46,710 nt of DNA, taken from positions 1-46,710 of the forward strand of contig JAERTA010000114.1 in assembly GCA_016845205.1 (NCBI GenBank), read 5' to 3'. Below are positions 33,478 to 41,445 of this stretch, one piece after another (the first letter of the stretch is position 1; every line of letters begins with the position of its first letter). The position numbers were made by a program, and so were the translations under genes. Below the pieces are notes generated by a model. The model was not told the origin of the DNA and did no database searches. It saw only the letters and a program-made list of their open reading frames with translations. Source of the DNA: Gammaproteobacteria bacterium (GTDB lineage: Bacteria > Pseudomonadota > Gammaproteobacteria > PS1 > Pseudothioglobaceae).

Positions 33478-33681
33478 ATGCAGTGCAACCTGAGTAAGTT
33501 AGACAAAAGAATGCGTTTTGGTGTCGGCTCAACTGTCATTGCTGTTGGGCTCTGGTTTGGGTCAATATGGGGGATGTTAGGCTTTGTTTTAATATTAAGT
33601 GCAATATGGGGATATTGCCCTATTTACACATTATTTGACACATCTAGCTGTAATGAGGACTGTAGTCGTTGTGGTAAATAA
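33478..33681 (+). CDS. DUF2892-family membrane protein
   Basis: 67 residues. NLSKLDKRMRFGVGSTVIAVGLWFG and the second helix with LSAIWGYCPIYTLF match the YgaP-type DUF2892 membrane unit, here without a rhodanese domain. Cysteines sit at residue 3, in GYCP, and as a C-terminal cluster CNEDCSRCGK, unusual for so small a protein. The cluster may bind metal or react with sulfur. It is preceded by an FNR box with suitable spacing. Confidence 0.8.
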   Translation: MQCNLSKLDKRMRFGVGSTVIAVGLWFGSIWGMLGFVLILSAIWGYCPIYTLFDTSSCNEDCSRCGK

Positions 33682-33691
33682 AGTGTTTTAT

Positions 33692-34315
33692 TTAGACGAT
33701 ACACAGCTTTTCATCTAAACAATTATTCGTGGTGCAAGTTTGTACGGTTAGATCGCTGTTGTATTTGTTTTTCATTAATCTTCTTAATCTGTTTAATTGA
33801 TCATCACTCATCAATTCAGGGTGCTTGGTAATGCGTAATTGGTAATCAACTTTTGAGGCTAATAAAATATCAAGCGATTGCCAAGCTTTATCAGCTGATT
33901 TTGGAGTTTGGGTTACTAACTCGTAATTAAGCGGTAAATGCTTAATATCAAAACCCACCCAATCTAGGTGATCTAAGCATTGTTTCAGTATTTTTGGATA
34001 GGCACCACCGGTATGCAAACCAACCTTAAACCCCAGTGCTTTGGTCTGTTTGATTGCATCTAATAGATTTTTTTGTAAGCAGGGCTCGCCACCACTAAAT
34101 ACCACAGCATCCAATAAACCTACTCTGGTTTTGATAAATTCAAAAATCTGTTGCCAACTAAATTTAGTTTGTTTATTCGCTGGGATTAGATCATGATTAT
34201 GGCAGTATCGACATCGCCAAGGGCAGCCTTGTGTGAAGACCACACAAGACAAATTATTAGGATAATCGATGGTGGTTAATGGTTCAAAACCACCAATATT
34301 AAGTAGCTCTGTCAA
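33692..34315 (-). CDS. nrdG: Anaerobic ribonucleotide reductase activase NrdG
   Basis: 207 residues starting at TTG. The TTG overlaps the stop of the upstream 52-codon ORF as TTGA. Radical SAM ligands are C31, C35 and C38 (CPWRCRYC), with an FSGGEPCLQ Gly-rich motif (about 73). It generates the glycyl radical on the class III reductase. It resembles the pyruvate-formate-lyase-activase-like NrdG branch. Two extra Cys (CTTNNCLDEKLC) lie near the C-terminus. Confidence 0.92.
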   Translation of the reverse strand: MTELLNIGGFEPLTTIDYPNNLSCVVFTQGCPWRCRYCHNHDLIPANKQTKFSWQQIFEFIKTRVGLLDAVVFSGGEPCLQKNLLDAIKQTKALGFKVGLHTGGAYPKILKQCLDHLDWVGFDIKHLPLNYELVTQTPKSADKAWQSLDILLASKVDYQLRITKHPELMSDDQLNRLRRLMKNKYNSDLTVQTCTTNNCLDEKLCIV

Positions 34316-34470
34316 TGCAGTTTTTGTTCTTTAAAACAAACACGCTCAGCCTGTTCAGACTGCTTTCCAGGGTTAAAGCTACTCACAGGGCGATGGTATC
34401 CCATGACTCTGGTCCATACTTCACACACTTGGCGCTCATCATTGGTTAGCGATATTTTTTGCTTTTTCAT
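34312..34470 (-). CDS. Small glycyl-radical-domain protein, separate C-terminal part of NrdD
   Basis: 52 residues, read in a different frame from nrdD and overlapping its last 32 bases. A strong AAGGAG lies seven bases before the ATG. The segment EVWTRVMGYHRPVSSFN (residues 17-33) is the glycyl radical motif (R-V-x-G-Y) with the P-V-x-x-[FW]-N-x-G-K tail that normally ends NrdD. Gly24 would bear the radical. Two cysteines (16 and 45) are present. The nrdD product lacks this motif, so the active enzyme probably needs both polypeptides. The stop TGA overlaps the nrdG TTG start. Confidence 0.85.
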   Translation of the reverse strand: MKKQKISLTNDERQVCEVWTRVMGYHRPVSSFNPGKQSEQAERVCFKEQKLH

Positions 34471-36493
34471 TATTTTCTCCTTTGGTTGTTGTTAATTGTT
34501 TCTTTGCTAATAGTGCTTCATCACATTTTGGACAATACTCATGCTCACCTTCAAGGTAGCCATGTGTTGGGCAAATTGAGAAGGTTGGGGTGATGGTGAT
34601 ATAAGGCAAGCGGAAGTTTTCTAGCGAGCGTTTAACCATCTTCATACAAGCCTCGCCACTACTAATGCGTTCACCCATGTATAAATGCAGTACGGTGCCG
34701 CCGGTATATTTGGTTTGTAATTCATCTTGACGTTCTAGGGCTTCAAATGGATCAGAAGTGTAGCCCACAGGCAATTGTGAGGAATTGGTGTAGTAAGGTT
34801 TCTTTTCATCGCCAGCGTGTAAGATCTCAGGATAGCGCTTCCTGTCTTCTTTGGCAAAGCGATAGGTCGTACCTTCAGCTGGTGTTGCTTCAAGGTTAAA
34901 CATGTGGCCTGTTTGTTCTTGGAACTCAACCATGCGCATACGAATATGGTCTAAGAATTCCACAGCCATTTCATAGCCATGGTTTGAAGTAATGTCTTGT
35001 TTGTCGGCAGAAAAGTTGCGAATCATCTCATTAATGCCATTCACACCAATGGTGGAAAAATGATTTCTCAGTGTACCTAAGTAGCGTTTGGTATAAGGGA
35101 ATAGGCCGTTGTCCATTAATTTTTGTACGACTTTGCGTTTTACCTCTAGTGAATCTTTGGCCATTAACAGTAGTTTATCAAGTTGCTCATATAGGCCTTC
35201 TTTGTCACCCCGATGTGTGTACCCTAGTCGAGCACAGTTAACGGTAACCACGCCTAATGAACCCGTCTGCTCTGCAGAACCAAACAGTCCATTGCCACGT
35301 TTTAATAACTCATTTAGATCGAGCTGTAAGCGACAGCACATAGATCTGACCATGTTTGGTTTTAAGTCAGAATTTAAGAAATTTTGAAAATAAGGCAAAC
35401 CATATTTGGCAGTCATATCAAATAAACGCTTGGCATTTTCACTTTCCCATGGGAAGTCAGGCGTCATGTTGTAGGTCGGGATTGGGAAAGTAAAGACTCT
35501 GCCTTTAGCGTCTCCTTCAGTCATTACCTCAATATATGCTTGATTAATCATATCCATTTCTTTTTGTAGATCACCATATTTGAAAGGCATTTCTTCGTCA
35601 CCCATCATTGGCACTTGATCGCGCAAATCTTCAGGGCACACCCAATCAAAGGTTAGGTTGGTAAAAGGTGTTTGCGTGCCCCAGCGAGAGGGTACGTTTA
35701 GGTTGTAAATAAGCTCTTGAATTTGTTGTTTAACGATTCCATAGCTCAAATTATCTAAGCGAATATAAGGCGCGAGATAAGTATCAAATGATGAAAATGC
35801 TTGTGCACCAGCCCACTCGTTTTGCAAAGTTCCTAAGAAATTGACTATCTGACCAACCGCACTAGACAAATGCTTCGGTGGAGCGGCCTCAATGCGTCCA
35901 TCAACACCATTTAACCCTTCTCTTAACAGAGTTCTGAGTGACCAGCCTGCACAATATCCAGCCAACATATCCAAATCATGAATATGTAAATCGCCTTGAC
36001 GATGTGCATTGCCAACTTCTGGTGAATAAACATGGGAGAGCCAATAATTAGCAATCACTTTGCCGGATACATTTAAGATTAATCCACCCAATGAATAGCC
36101 TTGGTTTGCATTTGCATTGACACGCCAATCGGCTCTATCAACATATTCATTAATTGATGCAGCAACATCCACCAGTGTTTTTTTGTCTTCACGTAGTGTT
36201 TTATGTTTGGCGCGATAAGCAATATAGGTTCTGGCCGTCTTAACAAAATTTGACGAAATTAATACTTGCTCGACAATGTCCTGAATACGTTCAATACTAG
36301 GCTCACTCTCTGATGAGTAGCCTAAAACTTTGAGAACTTGACTGGTTAATAAGTCAGCCTCATTTTTATCAAATTCTTCACTAACTTGGCCTGCTCTGAG
36401 TATGGCTTGGTGAATTTTTTTTTTGTCAAAAAAAGCAGTGGTACCATCTCTTTTAATAACACTAAGTGGCGTGTTTGCGCTTGCTATATTCAT
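34439..36493 (-). CDS. nrdD: Class III (anaerobic) ribonucleotide reductase NrdD, catalytic part without glycyl radical segment
   Basis: 684 residues. An N-terminal ATP-cone (about 11-100, SVIKRDGTTAFFDKKKIHQAI) precedes the reductase barrel. ICPTHGYLEGEHEYCPKCDE near residue 643 is the zinc site, with His in place of one Cys. The protein stops about 25 residues later without the R-V-x-G-Y glycyl radical loop, which is encoded by the overlapping downstream ORF. It reduces ribonucleoside triphosphates in the absence of oxygen. The promoter carries an FNR box. Confidence 0.95.
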   Translation of the reverse strand: MNIASANTPLSVIKRDGTTAFFDKKKIHQAILRAGQVSEEFDKNEADLLTSQVLKVLGYSSESEPSIERIQDIVEQVLISSNFVKTARTYIAYRAKHKTLREDKKTLVDVAASINEYVDRADWRVNANANQGYSLGGLILNVSGKVIANYWLSHVYSPEVGNAHRQGDLHIHDLDMLAGYCAGWSLRTLLREGLNGVDGRIEAAPPKHLSSAVGQIVNFLGTLQNEWAGAQAFSSFDTYLAPYIRLDNLSYGIVKQQIQELIYNLNVPSRWGTQTPFTNLTFDWVCPEDLRDQVPMMGDEEMPFKYGDLQKEMDMINQAYIEVMTEGDAKGRVFTFPIPTYNMTPDFPWESENAKRLFDMTAKYGLPYFQNFLNSDLKPNMVRSMCCRLQLDLNELLKRGNGLFGSAEQTGSLGVVTVNCARLGYTHRGDKEGLYEQLDKLLLMAKDSLEVKRKVVQKLMDNGLFPYTKRYLGTLRNHFSTIGVNGINEMIRNFSADKQDITSNHGYEMAVEFLDHIRMRMVEFQEQTGHMFNLEATPAEGTTYRFAKEDRKRYPEILHAGDEKKPYYTNSSQLPVGYTSDPFEALERQDELQTKYTGGTVLHLYMGERISSGEACMKMVKRSLENFRLPYITITPTFSICPTHGYLEGEHEYCPKCDEALLAKKQLTTTKGENNEKAKNIANQ

Positions 36494-36567
36494 ATTATTC
36501 CCCTATATAATTAGATTAATCAAAAAATACCTATTTTCTAGGTAAGCACTATATCTAGTGTTTTTAA

Positions 36568-36610
36568 ATTATAGAACAACTATATGTAGTGGTATATTGA
36601 CCCATATCAA
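36568..36610 (-). promoter_or_regulatory. FNR box and promoter of nrdD
   Basis: TTGAC-CCAT-ATCAA (36597-36610) with a perfect minus-strand TATAAT (36568-36573). The predicted start 36561 lies 42.5 bp from the box centre. Confidence 0.75.
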
Positions 36611-36644
36611 GTTTTTAAAATTATTTTTATATTTTTATTATTAC

Positions 36645-36686
36645 TTGATATGGGTCAATCAAAATGATGCTCAGCCACCATAAAAT
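36645..36686 (+). promoter_or_regulatory. FNR box and promoter of ubiT
   Basis: TTGAT-ATGG-GTCAA (36645-36658), the exact reverse complement of the nrdD box, with TAAAAT at 36681-36686. The predicted start 36693 is 41.5 bp from the centre and 22 bases before ubiT. Confidence 0.75.
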
Positions 36687-36714
36687 CAACCATCTGTTAT
36701 CTTGAATAATTATC

Positions 36715-37209
36715 ATGACTATTGCTAATACACTACAACATGGATTGTCATCACTGCCATCACCATTTGCTTTGATACCCAGCGCACTTAGTAATAGAGC
36801 AATTGTTGCTATGTTTAATCAAATCTTTAAAGGGGCAATTAGTGTTGGCGATCTTGATTTTTTAGAAAATAATTGGGTATTAATTAAAGTAACAGATATT
36901 AATTTATCTTTTGCTTTAAGCCTAAAAAACAACACACTAATTGGGGGCGACGATCAACAAGAATATGATTTGTGCATATCGGCAAAAGCGTGCCATTTTT
37001 TATCGATGGTGGCCAAGCAAAAAGACCCAGATACATTGTTTTTTCAACGAAAAATTAAAATGCAGGGCTCAACTGAATTAGGGCTTTATGTCAAAAATTT
37101 TCTTGATGCTTTTGAGGTTGAGTCTCATTGGTTTAGCTATAGAACGGAGCAAGTCTTGCAAAGAAGCTACCCACTACTTGAAAAATTATTTTGTAAAAAG
37201 ACAAAGTAA
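36715..37209 (+). CDS. ubiT: UbiT, SCP2-domain lipid carrier of O2-independent ubiquinone synthesis
   Basis: 164 residues. An SCP2 fold with DLDFLENNWVLIKVTDINLSF (about 45-65; part shown) and KQKDPDTLFFQRKIKMQGSTELG (about 101) strongly resembles E. coli UbiT (YhbT). UbiT is thought to carry ubiquinone intermediates for UbiU-UbiV hydroxylation without oxygen. Its partners are encoded about 1.3 kb away on the other strand. The FNR box fits anaerobic induction. Confidence 0.9.
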   Translation: MTIANTLQHGLSSLPSPFALIPSALSNRAIVAMFNQIFKGAISVGDLDFLENNWVLIKVTDINLSFALSLKNNTLIGGDDQQEYDLCISAKACHFLSMVAKQKDPDTLFFQRKIKMQGSTELGLYVKNFLDAFEVESHWFSYRTEQVLQRSYPLLEKLFCKKTK

Positions 37210-37223
37210 GGCGCTTTATTATT

Positions 37224-37487
37224 GTGAAGCCTAACACTACCACTGCAATGCATGAACTTATTGCACAAATAAAAGACACGTTGCCTTTTGATGCTGTTGA
37301 GGCCAATTTTTGTTCTGATAGGTGTTCTGGTTGCTCTTTAAAGTTGATTGATTTTTTAGCATTAGAGATTGATGAATGGGAATATCAGCTTGAGCAAGAT
37401 AAGGTGCCAAATTTTAATGATATTAACAAGTTGGCCAATATGGCCAAGAAAATTCGTGCAGTGTTGATAAAAAATAATTTAATTTGA
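37224..37487 (+). CDS. Small protein with CX3CX2C motif downstream of ubiT
   Basis: 87 residues from a GTG, with an ATG eight codons later as an alternative. Cys30, Cys34 and Cys37 form FCSDRCSGCSLK, the spacing of a radical SAM cluster, but the protein is far too small for that fold. The rest is helical and acidic. No family recognised. It follows ubiT by 14 bp and would share its FNR-controlled transcript, which makes it a candidate accessory factor of anaerobic ubiquinone synthesis or iron-sulfur supply. Confidence 0.7.
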   Translation: MKPNTTTAMHELIAQIKDTLPFDAVEANFCSDRCSGCSLKLIDFLALEIDEWEYQLEQDKVPNFNDINKLANMAKKIRAVLIKNNLI

Positions 37488-37525
37488 TTTTGGTCAATGA
37501 AACCATTGGATAAGCAAATTAAACT
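37484..37525 (+). promoter_or_regulatory. FNR box upstream of the dioxygenase gene
   Basis: TTGAT-TTTG-GTCAA (37484-37497) overlaps the stop codon of the preceding gene. A weak TAAACT (37520-37525) lies at the class II position, with the predicted start at 37532. Confidence 0.55.
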
Positions 37526-37551
37526 TGAGATTTTTATTTTGGAAATGACTA

Positions 37552-38472
37552 ATGCAAAATACACAATACAAATCAAACAATACAAATTCTCCTTTTTTAC
37601 TTAATAATGAAGAGACCTACAAATATTGGAGAGATGAGAAATTAGCCTCTCACCCACAAAGCATTGAAGATTTATTAGTTGAGATTAAAGATCCAAGAAG
37701 TCTTGGTAAAAATGAATACAAAGCTCTATTAGACTTGACCCAAAGAGCTAACATGGCGATTTATATTGGCAATACAGGTACTGACCCCTCACCCGAAATA
37801 CCCATGGCGATAGCCAATAGATTTGGATTGGGACAAATCAATAAGAATTGGCTGGCTGATGATAATGGCTTAACCTCATTAACGGTGGTTAATAATGGCG
37901 TAAGAAAAAACTATATTCCTTATACTAATCGTCAGATTCATTGGCATACAGATGGTTATTACAACGCATCAGATAAGCAAATTCATGCGCTTAATTTACA
38001 CGTTGTGCAGAAGGCAGCGAGCGGTGGCGAAAATCAGCTGATGGACCATGAAATTGCCTATATTATGCTTCGTGAAAAAAATCCTGACTATATCAAGGCA
38101 CTCATGGGCGATGATGTTATGTTGATTCCTGCAGGTACAAAGGCTGGCGGTGGCGTTAGACCAGATCGCTCAGGCCCGGTGTTTAGTGTGACTGATCAAG
38201 GTAACTTACATATGCGCTACACTGCTAGAAAGCGCAACATTGAATGGTCTCAAGATCCTCTTGTCCAAGAGGCGATAACTTTTTTAGAAAAAGCTTTAAA
38301 TAATAAAAATAATCCTTACATCTTTAAGGGGCTACTAGAGCCGGGCATGGGGCTAATTAGCAATAACGTGCTTCATGATAGAGCGGCATTTACAGATAGC
38401 AGTGAAAACAAACGCCATTATTACAGAGCGCGTTATTTTGACCGAATTGCCAATACTGATACACAAGTTTAA
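37552..38472 (+). CDS. TauD/TfdA-family Fe(II)/2-oxoglutarate dioxygenase
   Basis: 306 residues. The iron triad is H132-x-D134 (in HWHTDGYYN) and H275 (LHDRAAF). An Arg for 2-oxoglutarate is available at 277 or 288 (RHYYRARYFDR). This fits the TauD/TfdA superfamily. Family members oxidise taurine and other sulfonates, sulfate esters or small acids. No sulfonate transporter genes are adjacent, so the substrate is open. Its promoter has an FNR box, odd for an enzyme that consumes O2. It ends in convergence with ubiV. Confidence 0.82.
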   Translation: MQNTQYKSNNTNSPFLLNNEETYKYWRDEKLASHPQSIEDLLVEIKDPRSLGKNEYKALLDLTQRANMAIYIGNTGTDPSPEIPMAIANRFGLGQINKNWLADDNGLTSLTVVNNGVRKNYIPYTNRQIHWHTDGYYNASDKQIHALNLHVVQKAASGGENQLMDHEIAYIMLREKNPDYIKALMGDDVMLIPAGTKAGGGVRPDRSGPVFSVTDQGNLHMRYTARKRNIEWSQDPLVQEAITFLEKALNNKNNPYIFKGLLEPGMGLISNNVLHDRAAFTDSSENKRHYYRARYFDRIANTDTQV

Positions 38473-38478
38473 ACCCAG

Positions 38479-38505
38479 AACGACATAGGCAAGGCCTATG
38501 TCGTT
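38479..38505. terminator. Perfect hairpin between convergent genes
   Basis: A 12-bp perfect stem AACGACATAGGC / GCCTATGTCGTT with a three-base loop lies between the dioxygenase stop (38472) and the ubiV stop (38508). No T-run flanks it on either side, so if it terminates it is of an unusual kind. Confidence 0.5.
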
Positions 38506-38507
38506 AA

Positions 38508-39404
38508 TCAGATAAGTTCAATTTTATGCATGCCTGCTTGTTCAAACCAATAGCCATCGCATTGTTTTTCTAAAGTAAGCGTGTCTATTTTGGATTGGGC
38601 TTGTGTTAAAGGCAATGTGTTATCAATCACACCTTTAAAAATATTAATAATCTCTTCGGTGTGTTGTGTTTGAGGGCTAATGCGTACGATATCCACACCA
38701 ATAGTTTTCATTTGTTTTATATTGTTGATTAAGTTAAAAGTACTGCTAGAAAGTGTTTGAATGCCATTCATGATTAAAAATGATGAATTTTCTTTGGTAG
38801 ATAATAACAAGCCTTCATCGTGCTTTATGCACTTGTATTGGCAATCATCTTTGTCTAAATCATAAGCACGTGCAGTAAAACATCGCGCTGAAAAAGCCAA
38901 CGGCAGTTTTCCAAAAGCAAAGATCTCAGTTTCTAAATGTTCGTGCGTATCTTTAATGATGCTTGTTAGTGTTTCGTGTGACAGTTCAACTGGAAAACAC
39001 CAGCGTTTTAATCCTTTATCAATCAATATATTTAAGCTTTGTGCGTTATACATATTAACACTTGGGCCAATAGCAAAAGGTTTTTGCTGTTTTGATAATA
39101 GCCCAATAGCAGCAAAATCATTCGCCTCTATTAAGTATTCATCTGTTTGCGTGATTCTATCAAGGCGTTTGAGTTCTGAATCAGCTTCTAATAATGTTAA
39201 AGTTGATAAAACAACTTCTTTGCCTGCCCGTGTTAACTGATCTGCAATTGTGAACCAATCTTCAAGTTTTAGTTCGTGGCGTTTAGAGCAAATCACTTCG
39301 CCTAAATAAACAATATCCACATTGGATTTTGCAATTTTTTCATAAAATTTATAAACCTTATATTTAGGCCAATAATAATAAATAGGCCCGAGTGAAATCT
39401 TCAT
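38508..39404 (-). CDS. ubiV: UbiV, O2-independent ubiquinone hydroxylation subunit (U32 family)
   Basis: 298 residues, AGGAG ribosome site. The N-terminal SLGPIYYYWPK and VDIVYLGEVICSKRHEL match UbiV (YhbV). The four cluster cysteines are C39, C175, C188 and C192, arranged as in the E. coli [4Fe-4S] protein. With UbiU it hydroxylates ubiquinone precursors using prephenate rather than O2. Overlaps ubiU by four bases. Confidence 0.93.
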   Translation of the reverse strand: MKISLGPIYYYWPKYKVYKFYEKIAKSNVDIVYLGEVICSKRHELKLEDWFTIADQLTRAGKEVVLSTLTLLEADSELKRLDRITQTDEYLIEANDFAAIGLLSKQQKPFAIGPSVNMYNAQSLNILIDKGLKRWCFPVELSHETLTSIIKDTHEHLETEIFAFGKLPLAFSARCFTARAYDLDKDDCQYKCIKHDEGLLLSTKENSSFLIMNGIQTLSSSTFNLINNIKQMKTIGVDIVRISPQTQHTEEIINIFKGVIDNTLPLTQAQSKIDTLTLEKQCDGYWFEQAGMHKIELI

Positions 39405-40390
39405 TGCCAGCTCCTATGGTAGGCGCCTAATGTGGTTTGAAAGCCTTCGGATACTTCAGATAATGCTCGATTCCACTCGTCTTTAGTTTGGTAGTTGCCT
39501 TTGTCTAGTTGTATTAATGCTGTTGCCCAAGTTTTGGCAACTGTTTGAATATAGGCCGGCGATCTTTGTCTCCCTTCTATCTTAATAGCCTTAACACCAA
39601 TTTTTTGTAGTTCTGGCAGTATGTCTAATGTATTTAAACTGGTAGGCTCTTCTAAAGCATAATAAGTATTGCCCATTGTTTCAAATCGGCCTTTACATAG
39701 GGTTGGGTAGCCAGCCACTTCGTCTTTAGTGTAAGAATCAATTAATACACCGCCTAGGCGGGTCTCTAATTGAATGTCATTTTCTATATATTCAACGTGA
39801 GAGGCAGGGGAACATGCGCCATAAGTGTTGGGCGATCGCCCTGTTGCATAGGATGACAAAATACATCGACCTTCAACCATTACACACAAAGACCCAAACC
39901 CAAACACCTCTATCTCGACAGGTGAGTGTTCAATCACTTTTTTTACTTGTGCAATCGACAACACTCTTGGCAGGACTGCCCGTTTGATATTAAAATTTTG
40001 ATAATAAAAATCGAGTGCTTCATAGCTCGTGGCCGAGCCTTGTACAGATAAGTGCAGATTTAAATTGGGGTGCTTATTGTGTGCGTACTCCATCAGACCA
40101 ATATCTGCCAAAATAACGGCATCCGCACCAATATCTGCTGAACGATCAATGGCGTTAGTCCACCTTATCCATCCTGAGGGCTGTGGGTAGGTATTAATGG
40201 CAACATAAACTTTTCTACCTCTGTCATGTGCGTATTTCACCCCTTGTCTAGCACGATCCTCATTAAAGTTAAGCCCTGCAAAATGACGTGCATTGGTGTC
40301 GTCACCAAAACCAATATAAACCGTATCAGCGCCATTATCAATCGCGATTTTAAGTGCTGGCAAGTTACCTGCTGGACAGACTAGTTCCAC
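39401..40390 (-). CDS. ubiU: UbiU, O2-independent ubiquinone hydroxylation subunit (U32 family)
   Basis: 329 residues from a GTG with a strong AGGAGG seven bases upstream. ELVCPAGNLPALKIAIDNGAD and GDDTNARHFAGLNF open the protein as in E. coli UbiU. Cluster cysteines C169, C176, C193 and C232 occupy the same numbered positions as in the E. coli protein. It overlaps the yhcC-type gene by 26 bases and ubiV by four. Confidence 0.95.
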   Translation of the reverse strand: MELVCPAGNLPALKIAIDNGADTVYIGFGDDTNARHFAGLNFNEDRARQGVKYAHDRGRKVYVAINTYPQPSGWIRWTNAIDRSADIGADAVILADIGLMEYAHNKHPNLNLHLSVQGSATSYEALDFYYQNFNIKRAVLPRVLSIAQVKKVIEHSPVEIEVFGFGSLCVMVEGRCILSSYATGRSPNTYGACSPASHVEYIENDIQLETRLGGVLIDSYTKDEVAGYPTLCKGRFETMGNTYYALEEPTSLNTLDILPELQKIGVKAIKIEGRQRSPAYIQTVAKTWATALIQLDKGNYQTKDEWNRALSEVSEGFQTTLGAYHRSWQ

Positions 40391-41291
40391 AAGTTTCCTC
40401 CTTATTTTGGTGTTTTAATTTCTGCTCTATGGCATTCAGTACGGCCCATTTTTTACTGCACCACTCAGGTGCCAATAACTGTTGTTTGTTAGCTGTGCCA
40501 GTTAATCGGTGGTAGATCATCTCTTTTGGTGTATTGTTGATTAAATCTGCTACAACATCAACATACTCGTTCATTGATATCGGCTGGTATTCGCCTCGAC
40601 GATATTCATTGGCAAGTTGCGTGCCTTTGACCACATGTAGTGGGTGATATTTCAGGCCATCTACACCCAGTTTTAATACACGTTTTAATGTTGTTTTATA
40701 ATGCCAAATATTTTCCCCAGGCAGCCCAATAATTAGGTGCGTGCAGACTCGTAAACCCTTAGATCTGGCTCTTAATAAAGTTTCTTTATATTCAGAAAAA
40801 CCATGCCCTCTATTGATTTTATTAAGTGTTGTATCAAAAGATGATTGCAGACCTAACTCCAACCAAACATCGAGACCTTGATTTTGATATTTAAGCAGCA
40901 AATCGATTACTTGATCGGGTACGCAGTCTGGACGTGTACCAATAGAAAGTCCAACGACGTCTTTCTGGGAAAGCGCAGTTTCATACATTTTAGTTAATGT
41001 TTTGATATCACTATAGGTGTTAGTGTAGGCTTGAAAATAGGCAATATATTTTTTTGCACCAGTACGCTTAATCAGTACTTCTCTACCATTTTGTATTTGC
41101 TCTAATATCGTATTGGGTTGTCTGCCGTTTGGACTAAAAGTTGCATTGTTACAAAACGTACAGCCACCAATGCCTTTTGAACCATCACGATTCGGGCAGC
41201 TTAAGCCTGCATCAATTGCAACCTTGTGCACACGTTCCCCGTATTCTTTTAATAAGGATTGACCTAAAGTGTTTACGTAATCAGAAAGCAA
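40365..41291 (-). CDS. yhcC: YhcC-type radical SAM protein (TIGR01212 family)
   Basis: 308 residues starting at TTG; no in-frame ATG lies upstream within the predicted leader. The cysteine motif is C32-x11-C44-x2-C47 (SCPNRDGSKGIGGCTFC), the unusual spacing of the TIGR01212/YhcC branch. GLDVWLELGLQS and HLIIGLPGE follow. Function of the family is not established. First gene of the yhcC-ubiU-ubiV operon behind a consensus FNR box, so a role under anaerobiosis is likely. Confidence 0.9.
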   Translation of the reverse strand: MLSDYVNTLGQSLLKEYGERVHKVAIDAGLSCPNRDGSKGIGGCTFCNNATFSPNGRQPNTILEQIQNGREVLIKRTGAKKYIAYFQAYTNTYSDIKTLTKMYETALSQKDVVGLSIGTRPDCVPDQVIDLLLKYQNQGLDVWLELGLQSSFDTTLNKINRGHGFSEYKETLLRARSKGLRVCTHLIIGLPGENIWHYKTTLKRVLKLGVDGLKYHPLHVVKGTQLANEYRRGEYQPISMNEYVDVVADLINNTPKEMIYHRLTGTANKQQLLAPEWCSKKWAVLNAIEQKLKHQNKEETCGTSLSSR

Positions 41292-41321
41292 ATGGCTGGC
41301 ATTAAATTTTATAATGACAGC

Positions 41322-41363
41322 ATTGTATTGTTAGTTAATAAACAATGATTTGATATGAATCAA
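41322..41363 (-). promoter_or_regulatory. FNR box and promoter of yhcC-ubiUV
   Basis: A perfect TTGAT-ATGA-ATCAA (41350-41363) with a minus-strand TACAAT (41322-41327). The predicted start 41315 is exactly 41.5 bp from the centre. Confidence 0.75.
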
Positions 41364-41445
41364 TTAAAAATAAACTAATTCATAATGGGTTGATATCAAG
41401 ATGTTTGTTTAGATTTTTTAGTAAAAAAAGCACAGCTGAATCAGT

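Noticed and set aside
34312-34470. The small glycyl-radical ORF as a sequencing frameshift at the end of nrdD
   Set aside because: It has a strong, well-spaced ribosome site and ATG, and its stop is coupled to nrdG. A frameshift artefact would not be expected to create these. Not fully excluded.
41390-41399. TTGATATCAA upstream of yhcC as a second FNR box
   Set aside because: The two half-sites abut without the four-base spacer that FNR-type dimers need; the true box is at 41350-41363.
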